Assembly (NCBI GenBank): GCA_018806985.1
Contig: JADANN010000409.1
Coordinates: 1,240,001-1,304,000 of the forward strand
Direction of reading: 5' to 3'
Length of the DNA stretch: 64,000 bases
Origin: Angiostrongylus vasorum
Taxonomy: Eukaryota > Nematoda > Chromadorea > Rhabditida > Metastrongylidae
In this document: piece after piece, positions 11,150-22,644 of the stretch
Numbering within the stretch: the stretch's first letter is position 1
Layout: every line of letters starts with the position of its first letter
Position numbers and translations under genes: made by a program
The notes under the pieces: generated by a model
What the model saw: only the letters and a program-made list of their open reading frames with translations
What the model was told of the DNA's origin: nothing
Databases searched by the model: none

Positions 11150-11290
11150 TGTAATCGGTGTAACGGTTAGTTAGCGGCGGTTACTAGCGGTTCGGTTTGT
11201 GTAGAATATTAGCCACGCGGGTCTTTTAGCTGTTGTGTTGATCTACCAACCTCAAACTTGGGTAATTAAACCTTTAATACACAAATATAA
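11150..11290 (-). repeat. repeat carrying an exact SL1 spliced-leader sequence
   Basis: On the minus strand 11272 to 11251 is identical to the 22-nt nematode SL1 leader (GGTTTAATTACCC...). What follows (gttggtagatc...) is not the SL1 RNA intron half (normally gtaaac...). No Sm site of the AATTTTGG type is visible within about 100 nt, so this does not look like a working SL RNA gene. The related sequence at 6725-6845 shows it belongs to a repeated element. Either a trans-spliced RNA was reverse-transcribed, or an SL RNA pseudogene was amplified. Confidence 0.7.
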
Positions 11291-11537
11291 CATTAATAAC
11301 ATAATAGTAACGATGGAGAAGTAATGGTAGAGGAATGACGTCAGTTAAAGCTATGAGGTGCGAAGGCTAGTAGTGAAGTGAGGCTAACAACGAGATAATG
11401 GCATTCAAATATTATTATACCATTAATAAGTAATTAACACAATTACATTAATAGTAATAATGAACAATTACTAAGAAGTAACCGTTGGTTAGCCGTGAGC
11501 GACGCCGCGTCGCGTCTATCCGCGACCAGCGCGGCGG

Positions 11538-11625
11538 CTGAGGGAGACAGTATGCTGGGGGGCTGAGAAAGGAGACTGTACGCTGAGACGGAGAGGGAGA
11601 CGGTATGCTGAGGTGGAGAGGGTTA
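11538..11625. repeat. G/A-rich minisatellite
   Basis: Three to four imperfect units of 20-28 bp built on ctgag...gggagac(a/g)gtatg. Confidence 0.6.
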
Positions 11626-12530
11626 CAGACGGGCCGTATTTTCGGCTGAGCTAAGATTTCAACATTATAACGATGAGGTGCATTTTAGTGGATCAATGAG
11701 GACAGTAAGTGATGAGTCATCTACGGAACATAGTCAGGCGGCTGGTCGTCGATAACGCTATGTCAGCAACGTGAAGTTTGAGCATCTGTGGGTGCCACCA
11801 TTGCCCTAAGAGTCAAGGGCCAATATGATAATGGCTGGAAACTGATAAGCCTATAGCGGCTTAACAGAATACACAGCATAAGTTGGCCGCTCAGCGGCCT
11901 TGTACACATGGCGTACATTGCGGGAGGAATGGTACATGCCACCGATGGCGTTGCAAACATAACGCATTTGCAAACACCCGCCACTACTGACATTGCACCG
12001 TAAACAAACTAAGAAACTAGATACAATAATCTTCTGATTACTGAAGGATGAATGTGAATGGATAAGAATGAGTGAGTATGACTGTGAATGAATTGTGGTG
12101 ATTGAGAGTGACAATGAATGACGTTGTGAGGAGCGGATTATCCGCGCTACCGATCGGGGTGAGGTGAGTGATGGTATGTCTCCGCCGTCGAAGGCACCTG
12201 GCTTATATTGGCTGCGAGAGCCGCGTGCGTATGCAACCGGGGACAATCTGGATCGTCGATCCTGGACTGCAGTAGACTGTACCTAACTGCCTGAAATATC
12301 AACGTCATTGGCTTCGTTGTTTCGCAAGGAATTAGTAAACTGTTCCACTGTTACTCCCTCCTCCTTCGGATAAGCCATCGTTGGTGTTCTACTGGAGTCA
12401 AACCTGAATCGCTACTGTGCCTGAAACATTGAACATAATAGACCGAGTAGATTATAAAAGTTACATTACGGTGTTTGATGTGCGACTGTGAGGCGGCCAT
12501 ATATGGACATCAAATGTTATTGTATAGAAA
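11626..12530. other. no recognisable gene; GAATG-rich patch
   Basis: Scattered gaatg/gaatga words at 12045-12120. The long minus-strand frame at 11851-12246 is low-complexity and I do not call it. Confidence 0.35.
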
Positions 12531-12531
12531 G

Positions 12532-12563
12532 ATAGAGAACTTTCCCAGAGAGAAGTTCTCTAT
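12532..12563. repeat. perfect 11-bp hairpin
   Basis: atagagaactt, 10-nt loop tcccagagag, then the exact reverse complement. Confidence 0.8.
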
Positions 12564-12785
12564 AATCGGAAGCATTTTTTTCGAACTTTCAGTATAAAGG
12601 TTTCTAGATGGGATCTTCGTAAGTAAGAGAAATAAGAGGCGCTCTTATTACTACTCAATGTTTAAAAAGAGTTCAAGTATTGCCGCGATTTACGTGCTAC
12701 CGTCACTTTTATCATTAGTGTTAGGAATGCTCACGAATTAGAGAGTGCATTGTCTACCGAGCAAATGAACAGTTTTTATGGTAGA

Positions 12786-13085
12786 GGAACACCTGGATTT
12801 GAAGTAGGTCCTTTTTTCGTAACACAATCAAAGAAATCTTTGTTCTCTCCATTTTCAATAAGAATTACAACAGTAGGGTCTGCATAAGATTCGCTAATGA
12901 CAAGTGTCCGTCACTACGATAGAGACGAAGTTCATGACCAGATTTGGATTAGTTGATAGTCTCATAGAGTTCATCTGCCATCGTCTCAATGATGTCTGAA
13001 CGACATTTTCGGGAACACGGAACGATCACTGATTGCTGTAAGACGCGGAACACCGTTCTCGTAACACGGAAAAATTTTGTTGAAT
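12786..13085 (-). pseudogene. coding-like remnant, unknown
   Basis: On the minus strand about 40 open codons end at a stop near 12786 (ISESYADPTVVILIENGE, then KDFFDCVTKKGPTSNPGVP). Upstream a different frame reads HELRLYRSDGHLS, which suggests one frameshift between them. The composition is protein-like, but I recognise no family and see no splice sites that would join the two frames. Confidence 0.25.
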
Positions 13086-13089
13086 CACA

Positions 13090-13860
13090 ATAGTGCCATC
13101 GTTCTGCTGCAATCACGATGTACATCTATCACAAACTGAAACCACATGTTATCTTCAAAGGCCGGCCTAAATATTGTCTTATTCGCATGAATCTTATCGG
13201 ATTTTTTTGCGTTAAACGTTGTTCCTGTGGATGTATTAGAGTGGTCAGAAGTGCCATGCCATCCACAGTCGTCATTTGTTTGGCCCTAATTCTTGGATTA
13301 ATCAATCTCACTATCTATGATGTTGTAGAAATGACAGAAGATTTGCTTGATAGAATGGAAATATCGGATTGATACATGGATAATACTCAATGGGTCGTAC
13401 TCAGTCGCATGAATGTGAGTGATACGAATAGAGTTGGAATTGGTCAACGCCGAACGGCATTGTTATCTAATGGGAAGCCAAAAACGATAAGCTATTCAAA
13501 AGAAAAAACCGTTTAAGTGAAATAGACAGTTTCTCTAGAAGTTGAGTAACCGCATTCTCTTTTTTTGCCGATGTGCTTTGTATTGAGTCCATTTGTAGCA
13601 TCCTAGAGCCGAGTGATGTAAGAAAAAATCACGAATATATACCAATATATCTTATACAGTATAATCTTACTTGAAGAATTTTATCAACAGTAAGTTTCAT
13701 CGTCACCAATAATTGTTGTCTTTCTTTGGGTTGTCCATTGTCCTCGATGTTGCTCTTCTTGGAATGTCTTTTCGATCCATCATATAATTATCTCGATCTT
13801 CAACAGATCACCAGTGGTATTACACGATGTACAATAGACATTCCCTGTGTATGAGCTTAA
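13090..13860. other. no confident feature
   Basis: An 84-codon + strand frame at 13118 holds a hydrophobic stretch (VVICLALILGLINLTIYDVV) but has no splice or family support. Confidence 0.3.
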
Positions 13861-13868
13861 GTGTCTCA

Positions 13869-14212
13869 TTATTTCGGCATCGGCGTCGAAACGAGACGGT
13901 GTTTGTGATCACTAGAGACTCGCCAAGGCAATTGACTCAGATCTTTGCGTTGTTCTAGACGAGGGTTCACTCGGTATCTCGAATAAACAGTATGCAGTAC
14001 CTCGACTACGTGGAGTTTGCCAATAACAAGCATAGTATGGATGATGCGTAATCCACAAAAACAACACACCACGTGTACGTTTGGATCGAAGCCGGCCAAT
14101 ATTCGCGTTCGGATACGACTAAAAGGTCAGAAATCAGTCGAGAAAGTCCGTAAGAAATGATTGTCGCACACATAACCAAGAACATTACCAACAAGAACAA
14201 GTAAAAAATCAC
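13869..14212 (-). pseudogene. possible remnant of a nematode multi-pass membrane protein
   Basis: Two overlapping minus-strand frames. The upstream one (14006-14212) starts with a strongly hydrophobic helix (YLFLLVMFLVMCATIISYGL). The downstream one (13869-14099) contains VHVVCCFCGLRIIHTMLVIG. That resembles the CxCG...HxxT...IIG pattern of a nematode family of small four-helix membrane proteins with a short cytoplasmic tail. The change of frame between the halves suggests a frameshifted pseudogene or an unrecognised intron. Family recall is from memory and weak. Confidence 0.25.
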
Positions 14213-14272
14213 GCTGATACCTGGACTGTTTGTGAAGGCCAGCCGTTGAAGCTATCGAAATCCAGCAAACTT

Positions 14273-14340
14273 CGAAAAAAAAACAAAAAAAACAAAAACA
14301 AACAAAGAAAAAAAAACAAACACAACAAAACAAACAAAAC
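14273..14340. repeat. A-rich low-complexity tract
   Basis: Runs of A broken by single C and G. This causes the Phe/Cys-rich minus-strand frame there, which is not a gene. Confidence 0.9.
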
Positions 14341-14690
14341 TCGGATTCTTTGTAGACCCAACGTGCACTTAGCATCCCATTTGAATCAATTTAGCTAATA
14401 ACATCGAAAGCACCAACAATTCTTATCAGACAAGTAATGAAATGCGCAGCTTGAGTTCGTTGCTTATGTACGTGCGTTATACCTAGTTTACTAACTGCAG
14501 CAGCGAATTTCCGCCCTGGAAGCTACTTAGTGGAGACGCTAGGTGAGGAAATGACGCAGCATCGTAAGGAGAATTTTCCCGCACAGTTCGAGCTGAAACA
14601 AATACTTCAACAAGTGTACAGCTCGATATAAAAAGCTGGCTAACATTTTTTATAACATCGGATTTCAAGACAATAAAGCTCTTTGTTAAC

Positions 14691-15075
14691 TTACTTACTT
14701 GATATTAGAATGGCCCGTCCTCACTTGTGCGGGCCCCAGCATAATCTCCACTTTTCGGAGATTTGCTAGTTAAGCCATTCTGGTTCTCTGGAATCCCGAG
14801 GTCAGCCTGGCCAAACTCTGCCCTAGGTCTTCACCACCACAGGCAGTCGCAGCCCTTGTGGATCAGAAGCAGAATTACTACCATGGGCCTATGATACCAG
14901 GACGGTGGTGGATACTGGTACTGGTTTACTCTCAGCCAGGCTTCCTGATGAAAACGCCAGACTCCTTCTCAGCTTGGTAGAGCCTGTTGGGGGAGATGAA
15001 TCCCCCTGCTGTACATCACAGCCCGACACCCAGGAACACCTCCCACCCACGATAAGGCGATAAACCGTTGGGAGG
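14691..15075 (-). mobile_element. family D retroposon, full length, with target-site duplication
   Basis: The exact 10-bp repeat ctttgttaac at 14681-14690 and 15076-15085 flanks the element. The left end begins ttacttacttgatatt, so on the minus strand the element ends in an AAGTAAGTAA-type tail. Confidence 0.85.
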
Positions 15076-15181
15076 CTTTGTTAACAAGAATGAAAAAAAA
15101 GGAAATGAAGAATAGTCTCCGATGAAACGCGGTAAGCGGGAGATGCGACTCAATCTTCGTCACCACATGTACATTTGCCAG

Positions 15182-15720
15182 TGGAATGAATTCTTTCACC
15201 GATTTATGCGACTCTTGTGGCTACATTCTAACAAAGCAGGAGCCTCCTCTGCCTTCACTGAAACCGACATCTTTTTTCTCTTCATTCAGAGAAACCACCT
15301 ACTTCGATTGTTCGATGCGCAGTGCTCCATTCTTCCCACCCTCTGGACGCAAACGACGTGCGAGCGTATCTAATTGCGTCACCTGTTTCAGTAATTTTGT
15401 AATGTTATGTTCTCAGTTTTACAAAGATACACCATTGTATGAGTATCGTCCAGTAACAAAATCAGAGGGTATGCCTCCGTCTTTAAAAATGACGCACGTT
15501 TGTTCGATTTCGGACAATGAACATCACCATGAATTTCAGGATATTCTCCTCCCACAAGTAATACTTTCCCATGTTCCTCAATAAAGCCATTGTTCGCGAA
15601 CAATAGATTCGATATGGCGCTACGTAGGCATTCGGGTACGAAGGCTGCTCGAAAATCGGCACCAGCCTCCTATGGTGTGAAGAAGTGAAGAAGCCCCATC
15701 GCTATCCCCTGGAACCGTAG
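15182..15720 (+). CDS. three-exon C-terminal gene model, unknown protein
   Basis: Exons 15182-15365, 15417-15557 and 15628-15720 are joined by GT-AG introns of 51 and 70 bp, a normal size for nematodes. The phase is 0 at both junctions, and the model ends at a TAG. Exon 1 follows an acceptor (acatttgccag) and contains LCDSCGYILTKQE, a CxxC pair, then a Pro/Ser/Phe-rich and basic stretch. Exon 2 reads FYKDTPLYEYRPVTKSEG and is His/Glu-rich later. Exon 3 has two more Cys and ends KKPHRYPLEP. The first intron happens to be open in frame, so the exon structure rests on composition. Upstream exons were not found. They may lie beyond the family D insertion at 14691-15075. I do not recognise the protein. 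Confidence 0.45.
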
Positions 15721-15811
15721 TCCTTCGGGAGATTCGTCGCTACCAGTAAACCCACACAAAGGAAAATGGAAATCGCTAGCTGTTAAAATTTTTCAAACTT
15801 CAGAATAAACC

Positions 15812-16291
15812 ATGTTTTCTGCTTCAAATCAGTCACAGCCTCCCCTTAACGATTCTACATGGGAGATTGTTGCTAATGAGAAGATCATTAGGATATCGCA
15901 ACGCAAGTATACATGGTGGATGTCCAACATGTTTGCAAGCAGTATACCTTTGCGAACATTATTGGTGCTCAAATATGGATGGAAATAAAACTCATAAAAA
16001 CTGTCAAATATGTTGAGAAACCATCTACTGAATGCTAAGATCATTTTGTTGGATGGTGGGCAAGACTTTCTTCGTCACACACAGAAGTTAGAATTATTCC
16101 AAAAAAACACTGTCCTCAACATTTTGACGAACGTCGTTTTAACTAACAAACCAAGAACATATTACCATCAACAACACATGGAGGAACTATGTCTGGGTCA
16201 CGAGGGACCGTATGCAATGGGCTCAACGCACATCTTGGACAGTGAAAAATTAGATGTTGGTGCAGAATGGTTATGGCACAAATCATCATGA
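15812..16291 (+). CDS. two coding-like frames, unknown or decayed gene
   Basis: An ATG at 15812 opens 58 codons (MFSASNQSQPPLNDSTWEIV..., basic and Trp-containing later) to a stop at 15986. A second frame at 16010-16291 carries YYHQQHMEELCLGHEGPYAM and ends near a Trp-rich tail. Both have protein-like composition and lie just 3' of the gene model ending at 15720, in the same direction. They may be exons joined by an intron starting at ttg|gtgctc (15964), or the halves of a frameshifted gene. No family is recognised. Confidence 0.3.
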
Positions 16292-16840
16292 TATGTCTAA
16301 TGTGTATGCAAAAAGTAACCTGAATACGACCGTAAACTGATGGAGTACGAGGACGAATAATTGTGCGTCAAAACCGCTCATCGAGTATTAAGCTACTCTT
16401 GTCAATCTTCCACATAACAAAAAACCTTGCCGATCTTTACCTGGTGTAAAACTGCGGACATCCTCACTAAGAATACCCGGTAACATAAGGACTGACTAAA
16501 ATTCCAAAATTTACAGGTTCAGTAAAACAGTTTCTGGTAAGGTATCGTCATTTACACTCAAAAAACATTACTAAATCTGTTCTTCAACAATTAGTTCAAA
16601 GAAATAACCATTATCATATAGTGAAAGAAAAGCAGTTCACCTTGTGAACAAGGTTGACAGCGCATGCCATACTTGTTGCCCATGTCTCCAGTTCGGTATT
16701 TTCGAAAACCGAAGGAGACACAACGGCTGTCATTATTGAAACATATTTGTCCGCCTCACTAGGAACTGTAGAGATTTGGTTGCGCTAGGGACACCAAGCG
16801 GATAGCTATGGCAAAGCGCTAGGCAGAATATTGATACTTA
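16292..16840. other. no recognisable feature
   Basis: Nothing supported. Confidence 0.35.
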
Positions 16841-16843
16841 CTT

Positions 16844-17212
16844 GGATACTTGGGTGGCACGTCCTCACTGGCTGGCTCTGCGAAACCCAACATATTCTCC
16901 AATTTTTGGAGCCTTGCTGGTTTAACCACTGTGTTTCTGTGGAGTCCCGAGAACAGCCTGGCCAAAGTCTACCCCAGGTCGTTACCAACACAGGCGATCG
17001 CCGCATTTGTGGATCAGAGGGAGATTTGCCACCATGCGACTAGTTTGATGCCATGACGGTGGTGGATCCTGATATTGGTTTATTCTTACATGGGCTTCTT
17101 GATGGAAATGCCGCACTCCTTCTCAGCTTGGGAGGCTCTGCAGTGGGATAAATCCCTTGTACATCGCAGCCCGACAGTCAGGAACACCTCCCAGCCACGA
17201 TTGGGAGGGGGC
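16844..17212 (-). mobile_element. family D retroposon
   Basis: Nearly complete. Left end acttacttggatacttgg (tail on the minus strand), right end cacctcccagccacgattgggagg. Confidence 0.75.
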
Positions 17213-17984
17213 AGACATGTATGTACATTTATAAATGCAGTATTGATATAAATGGGCTTTAAGAAAGATAAGTGTTCACAAGTATTCACAATGTGTCATT
17301 TTTGCCTTCCAAGTACAGCTTCATATTCACAAACTTCTAGCTCTACGGTGTAAACTCTTGCTGTTACGATAACATTTTACAACTGCATATTTCCTATATT
17401 GACCGCAACCAGTTCCGACCTTTCGCTGCGCATGAAATCAGATGATGAAGCAGACATTTAAATGATCAGTCTTCCCTCTTCGTAAGGTCCTATAATATTC
17501 GTTTTATTGGTTTCGTTGTCTCGCGAAATCAATCGCCAAGGATAGAAGGTGTTGGGTTAACGTATGAGATTGGATGACAACTGAGCACCTGTTATCTTCT
17601 CACTTTATTGAGGTGTCAAATGAATGCGGAACATGACTTTCTTACGGAATCCTGGAATATTCGTGCCTGAGCGCTCCGAGGAATTAAGAGAAGGTGACAA
17701 CACCTTCTTGCTGATCGGTCGCCATTACCAGGAAGAATTTTCACGGGTCACACCATTCCTTAATTCGCGGTCATGATAAGATGAGAAAAAATAGCTAAAC
17801 GCATATCGTCCTCATGATCAGGTAACACTCCGTTCACTCGCACTTTAACAGGCCTTTCTCGAGAATAATCTTAGTCATTGAGACAGCGGTATACGGTAAC
17901 GTACATTTTCATAATTTTATAGGACTGGTTAAAGCACTTGTTTGACTGACCAGTCGCCGCTGATCTCAGCAATCTCACCATCAC
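17213..17984. other. no recognisable feature
   Basis: Nothing supported. Confidence 0.35.
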
Positions 17985-19530
17985 GATCTAAACGAAGTTA
18001 AAATACGCATTTTTGCAGTAATGTTTACATGTTTATCTTACAACGAGTAGTTTGAAGGAAGTAGTAGACTAAGATGTTTAACTACAGAAATTTGCGTCGT
18101 GAATGAGTCTGTTTGAAGCAGTTGGGATTAATAAATACATATTTAATTTAAAAACATTGCCTAACAATCACATAATGAAAGGAGCTAGCCATTAGGGTTT
18201 TTTAGAGGAGGTGTTTGAAGTGCACTAACATTTAGCCTGGGTCCCAATAATCACCATTGCCTGTCGGCCATACTTTCTACCTTTACTAGGAGGAGCTGTT
18301 TAATTGAAAGTAGCCTGAACGAAATAATCGAACCTGCAATAGACACCTTACAGAAGAAATTACTCTATATAAGGCAAGCAACAGAGACAATAACTATACC
18401 ATGTTCATATTTGGGTGCAACAGCTAATTACCTCAACTAGGTCACCGCATTTCAGAGCAGCCAGAAGCGGAATAGTGATTGCTTGGCCATTATCTCCACG
18501 GCATACGTTTAAGTGACCTGCTCGCCACCCTTGGGAAGAGGTTCTCACCAATCTGGCATTTTTCCATTTGATTATAGTAACGGTGAACTAAATAAATAAT
18601 GAAAAAGTGCAACACTCCACCTACTTCATACGATGTTTAAGGCATACAATAACGACATCACCGTGCAACGCTCGGTTTGCATAACGGGCACCGCAAACCA
18701 GCAGATTTAATTGCTCACCATCGTCTGCATTGTCAACGCTCGATTCCTCGTAGTTGTGCTGATTGACACAAAGTGACAATTTAATTACAGACACTCTTAA
18801 TTCATCTCGTAATAGGAAACCAAATTTCTAAGCTATCGTATCATCCGTAGGAGACCACCAGTGCCTAAGCCTCTGGTTGCCGCCTCCAAGCCCACATAAG
18901 GCATGAAGTACGATTTGCGTGTTTTTTGACACTCTACAGACAAGTCGACGGACTTGAAGTTTGGTACGTTGAGAAATTCGGCTGATAAAACCCTTATTAA
19001 ATAAATGGAACTACTAATTTATAGAATTAAGCCTTCATTTTCCTATTGGTGACAGATGGGTGCTTGCTGGTGCACAAGTTAATCAAGCAAGCGAGACCAT
19101 TCTTCGTGAAGGAATGGTGATCGCATGGTGAATTCCACCACGAACAGGATCCATATGGAGAACAACGTGATCTAAACACCGCAATACCAGTAACTAATGC
19201 ATTCATGGAGTACTAAAATATACCACATTGACTGGATGGAACAGAGTGATATCCATGTAGTGGTGGCGAAGACGGGATCATTATTGCATTTTTGTTAGAA
19301 TGACGCGATATACACCGACATAGGCGATAAGTTAGCCCCTGGCAACCGAAAGTCTGGTGACAACAGTGCATCTCGACCACAATGACGGCAATCACGGTAA
19401 TGGAAAAGTAAAAAATTAGCTCATAAAGAAAGATGAAACTGAAATTGATATGGATGACGGAAGCTAGACGACGAATCAAACGAAAAAGTGTCGGAGTCCG
19501 GACACCATTTATATAAACAAATAAAAATGA
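17985..19530 (-). pseudogene. copy 2 of the inverted gene-fragment duplication; possible DIS3-like exonuclease
   Basis: Reverse-strand partner of 7345-8835. Landmarks match over the whole length: the tttgtttatataaatggtgtccgg start, the VVEMHCCHQTFGCQGLTYR frame near 19350, the NQHNYEQSS / NRAFHGDVV frame near 18700, LVRTSSQGWRAGHL near 18540 and the gataaacatgtaaacatt end near 18020. Here the motif reads NRAFHGDVV, closer than copy 1 to the DIS3-family consensus. A candidate intron of about 70 bp (18570-18640) is present that copy 1 lacks. A near-end frame reads RDGEIAEISGDWSVKQV. Stops between frames show that neither copy encodes a continuous protein without splicing. Family assignment is tentative. 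Confidence 0.45.
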
Positions 19531-20580
19531 CAAAATTAACGAGATATTACAAGCCCTGGATACAGAGTTTAATGCTCAAGAAAGCGGTCTCACTGCTACC
19601 TCAACTTGCTTCTATTTGTAAAGGTGGAGTAACCTATATGAAGGTGTGTTATGACCGTAATAATGTAAGAATTGAGAATTTAACTTCTATGTCGTCGTAG
19701 TAGTGCCCCAAATCCAAAGATATACTAGGTAGAAAACAAAGAAACTCGTAAAATCTTGTTTTTTTGAAACAACACAAAGTATTCAGATCGGATATTTGCT
19801 GCCAGAAGCGTGAATTAACAAAGTGTTAAAGAATAGAAGAATGACGTGCTCAGCGTTAATTTATCTCTCGGCGATATCCCGTGCATTCTAGTCCCTTTAA
19901 GATCGTAGAATGAAATGCATAATCGAGGGTGCCTAATGATACCTAGTCGATATTTTCTATCCTCTTCGGCTGGTTTGGTACTTTATGACGTGTTTTCCTA
20001 GACTATAGCGTGGGAAGTGATCCACGACCATCTGCATAATATACAGGGAAAAAACAAACCATAGAACCTTCCTAGTATTTCTGTGGAGTGATTGTTTGGT
20101 TGAATCAAAGAAAAGCACACTTATCTAGTGCACCAAATACATTTGTCCCGCGTTGTGCTAAGGCCGATGAGCACGCCTCCATTGTAGTTTCAAACAAAAT
20201 CTGGACGAAACATCATCGAATTCGGTCTTGAGTCGACCATGAACTTCAAATCCCAACTAGTTCCAGTCACGCAACTGCTGCTTAGATTATATGTCTTCGG
20301 AATATCATATAATCATATAAATCAATGGTAAGCATAGTTAACATAGTTCGAAGCAGAAAGAAGATTTCTTTCTGTGATTAGAGATATTAATCCACGTGAT
20401 AAATATGCTCATAGCCTCAACTACACTTAAATAACTTTACAGTTATAACAAATTTTCAAGAGTATCACACCATTCAGTAATATTTCTGAACCAAACTAGT
20501 GCCAAAATTAAACAACGAGCAAGACGTTAAACCTGTTTAGAAAATTAACTAGGAATTTCCTAGAATAATTAGCACCATTA
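19531..20580. other. no recognisable feature
   Basis: AT-rich. No supported gene or repeat. Confidence 0.35.
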
Positions 20581-20582
20581 CT

Positions 20583-20779
20583 TTAGCGTTCAAAGTAATT
20601 TATTCCCTTTCTTATCCATAGGGTTGAATGTATAAATGCATCTGCTTTGTAAAATTGTGCAAGCTCACAAACGAACGGAAATCCCGGGACCTGGAGCTTT
20701 GATGCAAAGCAGTGCTTTAGGATCGACATTGTTTCCGATAAGTCGATGAAAAAGCCGCCTGACCAACACAAGCATTCGA
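20583..20779 (-). CDS. candidate terminal exon, unknown
   Basis: On the minus strand an acceptor (gcgaaatctcag) ending at 20780 opens 65 codons, after 2 nt of a split codon, to a TAA at 20583. The peptide reads CLCWSGGFFIDLSETMSILK and then VPGFPFVCELAQFYKADAF, with balanced composition. The rest of the gene would lie at higher coordinates. I see no clear partner exon and no known family. Confidence 0.33.
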
Positions 20780-21399
20780 CTGAGATTTCGCCAGATGTTG
20801 ACCCTTGATGTTGAATCGTATCCTACACCAATGATCTCATCTACTTCAACGGTGCGAACCTTAAGTAATTGTAATCGTCGAGACGAGATTTAGCAAAAGA
20901 AGCTAACCCGCTAAGGAACTGGCTTGTGAGATAAAAAAGTAACTTAGCAGATCTTAAACTTTTTGCAGCTCATCAACTAACGCCACAAGAGTTGCAGTCG
21001 AACCAGGCAGGAATGACGACGCTGGTTTGTTTTGAATATTCTGAAAATGTGTTAAATCCCACACCAGCAATGATTTTTCAATCTTAAAGGGAAATCCAGC
21101 TTCTTGCTCTGCTTATTCCTCTGAGCTTCTCGTTGCTATTTTTGGATTTTTTTCCATCTCTTTTGCGAACCGGAATTTTTCCTAAAACATTTAAGATTTG
21201 CGAAGGATTCTGCAGAGTCCACACGGATATCACTCTAATGGTGATGTGGAAACAATATTAAAGCTTATTAATGACAACAACGACAATGAGTAAGTGGATC
21301 TACAACTTGCAGGGATTTTAAGGTCTACAACCAAATCCCATTATTTCTTCGAAAACCAGTGTAACAACACTCATCCAGCATTATATTTTAGGAAGAACA

Positions 21400-21678
21400 A
21401 TGATAATGAACCTCATCCTCATTCAATTTCGTTGCTCATTGCTATTTGTTGTTGCAGCTTCACTGGAGTCACATGTTGTGACCGCGCAACCCGATGACGA
21501 TTTCAAATCCTTTAAAAGCAAACATTCACTTAGTGTAAATCGTTATTCGTTAATTTTACAGAAACAAAACTCACCTTGGATTTTTTCCCGTCTTCTGCAA
21601 CTATGTCTTTTTCGAGTGGACAAGCGCGATGAAGTGCCAGGCCAGCTGAACTCGGCCGCTCTCACTTCAGGCGTCTAA
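21400..21678 (+). CDS. candidate secreted-protein first exon
   Basis: An ATG opens a frame whose first 28 residues look like a signal peptide (MIMNLILIQFRC, a hydrophobic core SLLFVVAAS, a polar end before a likely cleavage after VTA). An acidic stretch QPDDDF follows. The 3' part beyond about residue 45 looks less coding and may be intron. No product is recognised. Confidence 0.28.
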   Translation: MIMNLILIQFRCSLLFVVAASLESHVVTAQPDDDFKSFKSKHSLSVNRYSLILQKQNSPWIFSRLLQLCLFRVDKRDEVPGQLNSAALTSGV

Positions 21679-21940
21679 AATGCCTCATTTTGCAAGATTC
21701 AAACTCAATAACTAACTGGTCACTAAGCACAACGATCAAACGCTACTTCTTTTCCTAAAGTGTCAGACATTGAAAATCAGACAGAACTGCACTTTCCTTT
21801 AATACAATTCATACACCATTACACCAATCTGCACCCGACATCGGCTGGGATGAGATTTCAACTGAGTAGATTGTGAACAGTTAAGGAGAAAACCACGAGA
21901 ATGGGAAACCACACTAACCAAATAACTGCTTAATGATAAT

Positions 21941-22218
21941 AAAGGATAAAGGGCAAAGCTCTCGGCGTTGATCATTCCCTCAGGGATGCGCCATGCATTC
22001 GACTTCATTAAGCATCGTTTGGAGGTGATTGAATGCGTATGTTGCCTTTCCTCGATGACTCGCGATGGCCTACCGATGTATCGAGCCAGTGCCGCTATCC
22101 TCTCAGAGAAGTCTGGTACAATCTGCCGACCCCGGATGGATGGGTGGACCATGGGCGCTGGGATCGATTCCACGTGTGGGTCGCTGTGGTGCCTCCAACC
22201 ACTGCGCTGCACGCGCCC
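21941..22218 (-). mobile_element. family A SINE, full length
   Basis: Complete body. Tail end aaaggataaagggcaaagctctcgg at the left, head ccactgcgctgcacgcgccc at the right. Confidence 0.82.
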
Positions 22219-22644
22219 AACAACTTAACGATAGGAAGATGTAATTGTAGGTTTGTATTGCACTATTATTGACTCATTGAGTGACGGAGATAGGTGTACC
22301 TTTGGAAACAGTACCGTCCATGAGGTCCGATGATGAAGCGAACTAGCAAGGTTTTGAGAGAGCCAACGGAAATGGGAACTCGACATTCCCGCGCCCATTA
22401 TTGACATTCGTTTTGATTGAACACTTGACCACAGGTGCGGTATATCTTGATCTGCTTCTCGACAGCCATAAAAAGCAAATTATTTAAGATTATTCTATAG
22501 AAGATCCCCAATACCTAAATGAAAAGTGTAAATGCTATTCGGGGATGTAAATTGGTACCGGCTTTCTTGTTTGCTTCATCTTCACGATTTTTTTTTATAC
22601 TCCTTTTTATGTTTTACCGAGATGTGCATGCAGCACAGGTGTTC

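Noticed and set aside
11251..11272. Functional SL1 RNA gene
   Set aside because: Downstream sequence lacks the SL1 RNA intron start and Sm-binding site, and the block belongs to a repeat.
11851..12246. 131-codon minus-strand open frame
   Set aside because: Dominated by Ser/His/Ile from a gaatg-rich patch; no splice context, motif or sensible composition.
14127..14375. Phe/Cys-rich minus-strand frame
   Set aside because: Produced by the A-rich low-complexity tract at 14273-14340 read backwards.
21799..22212. 137-codon minus-strand frame
   Set aside because: It is the translation of a family A SINE; the same peptide patterns recur at every copy.
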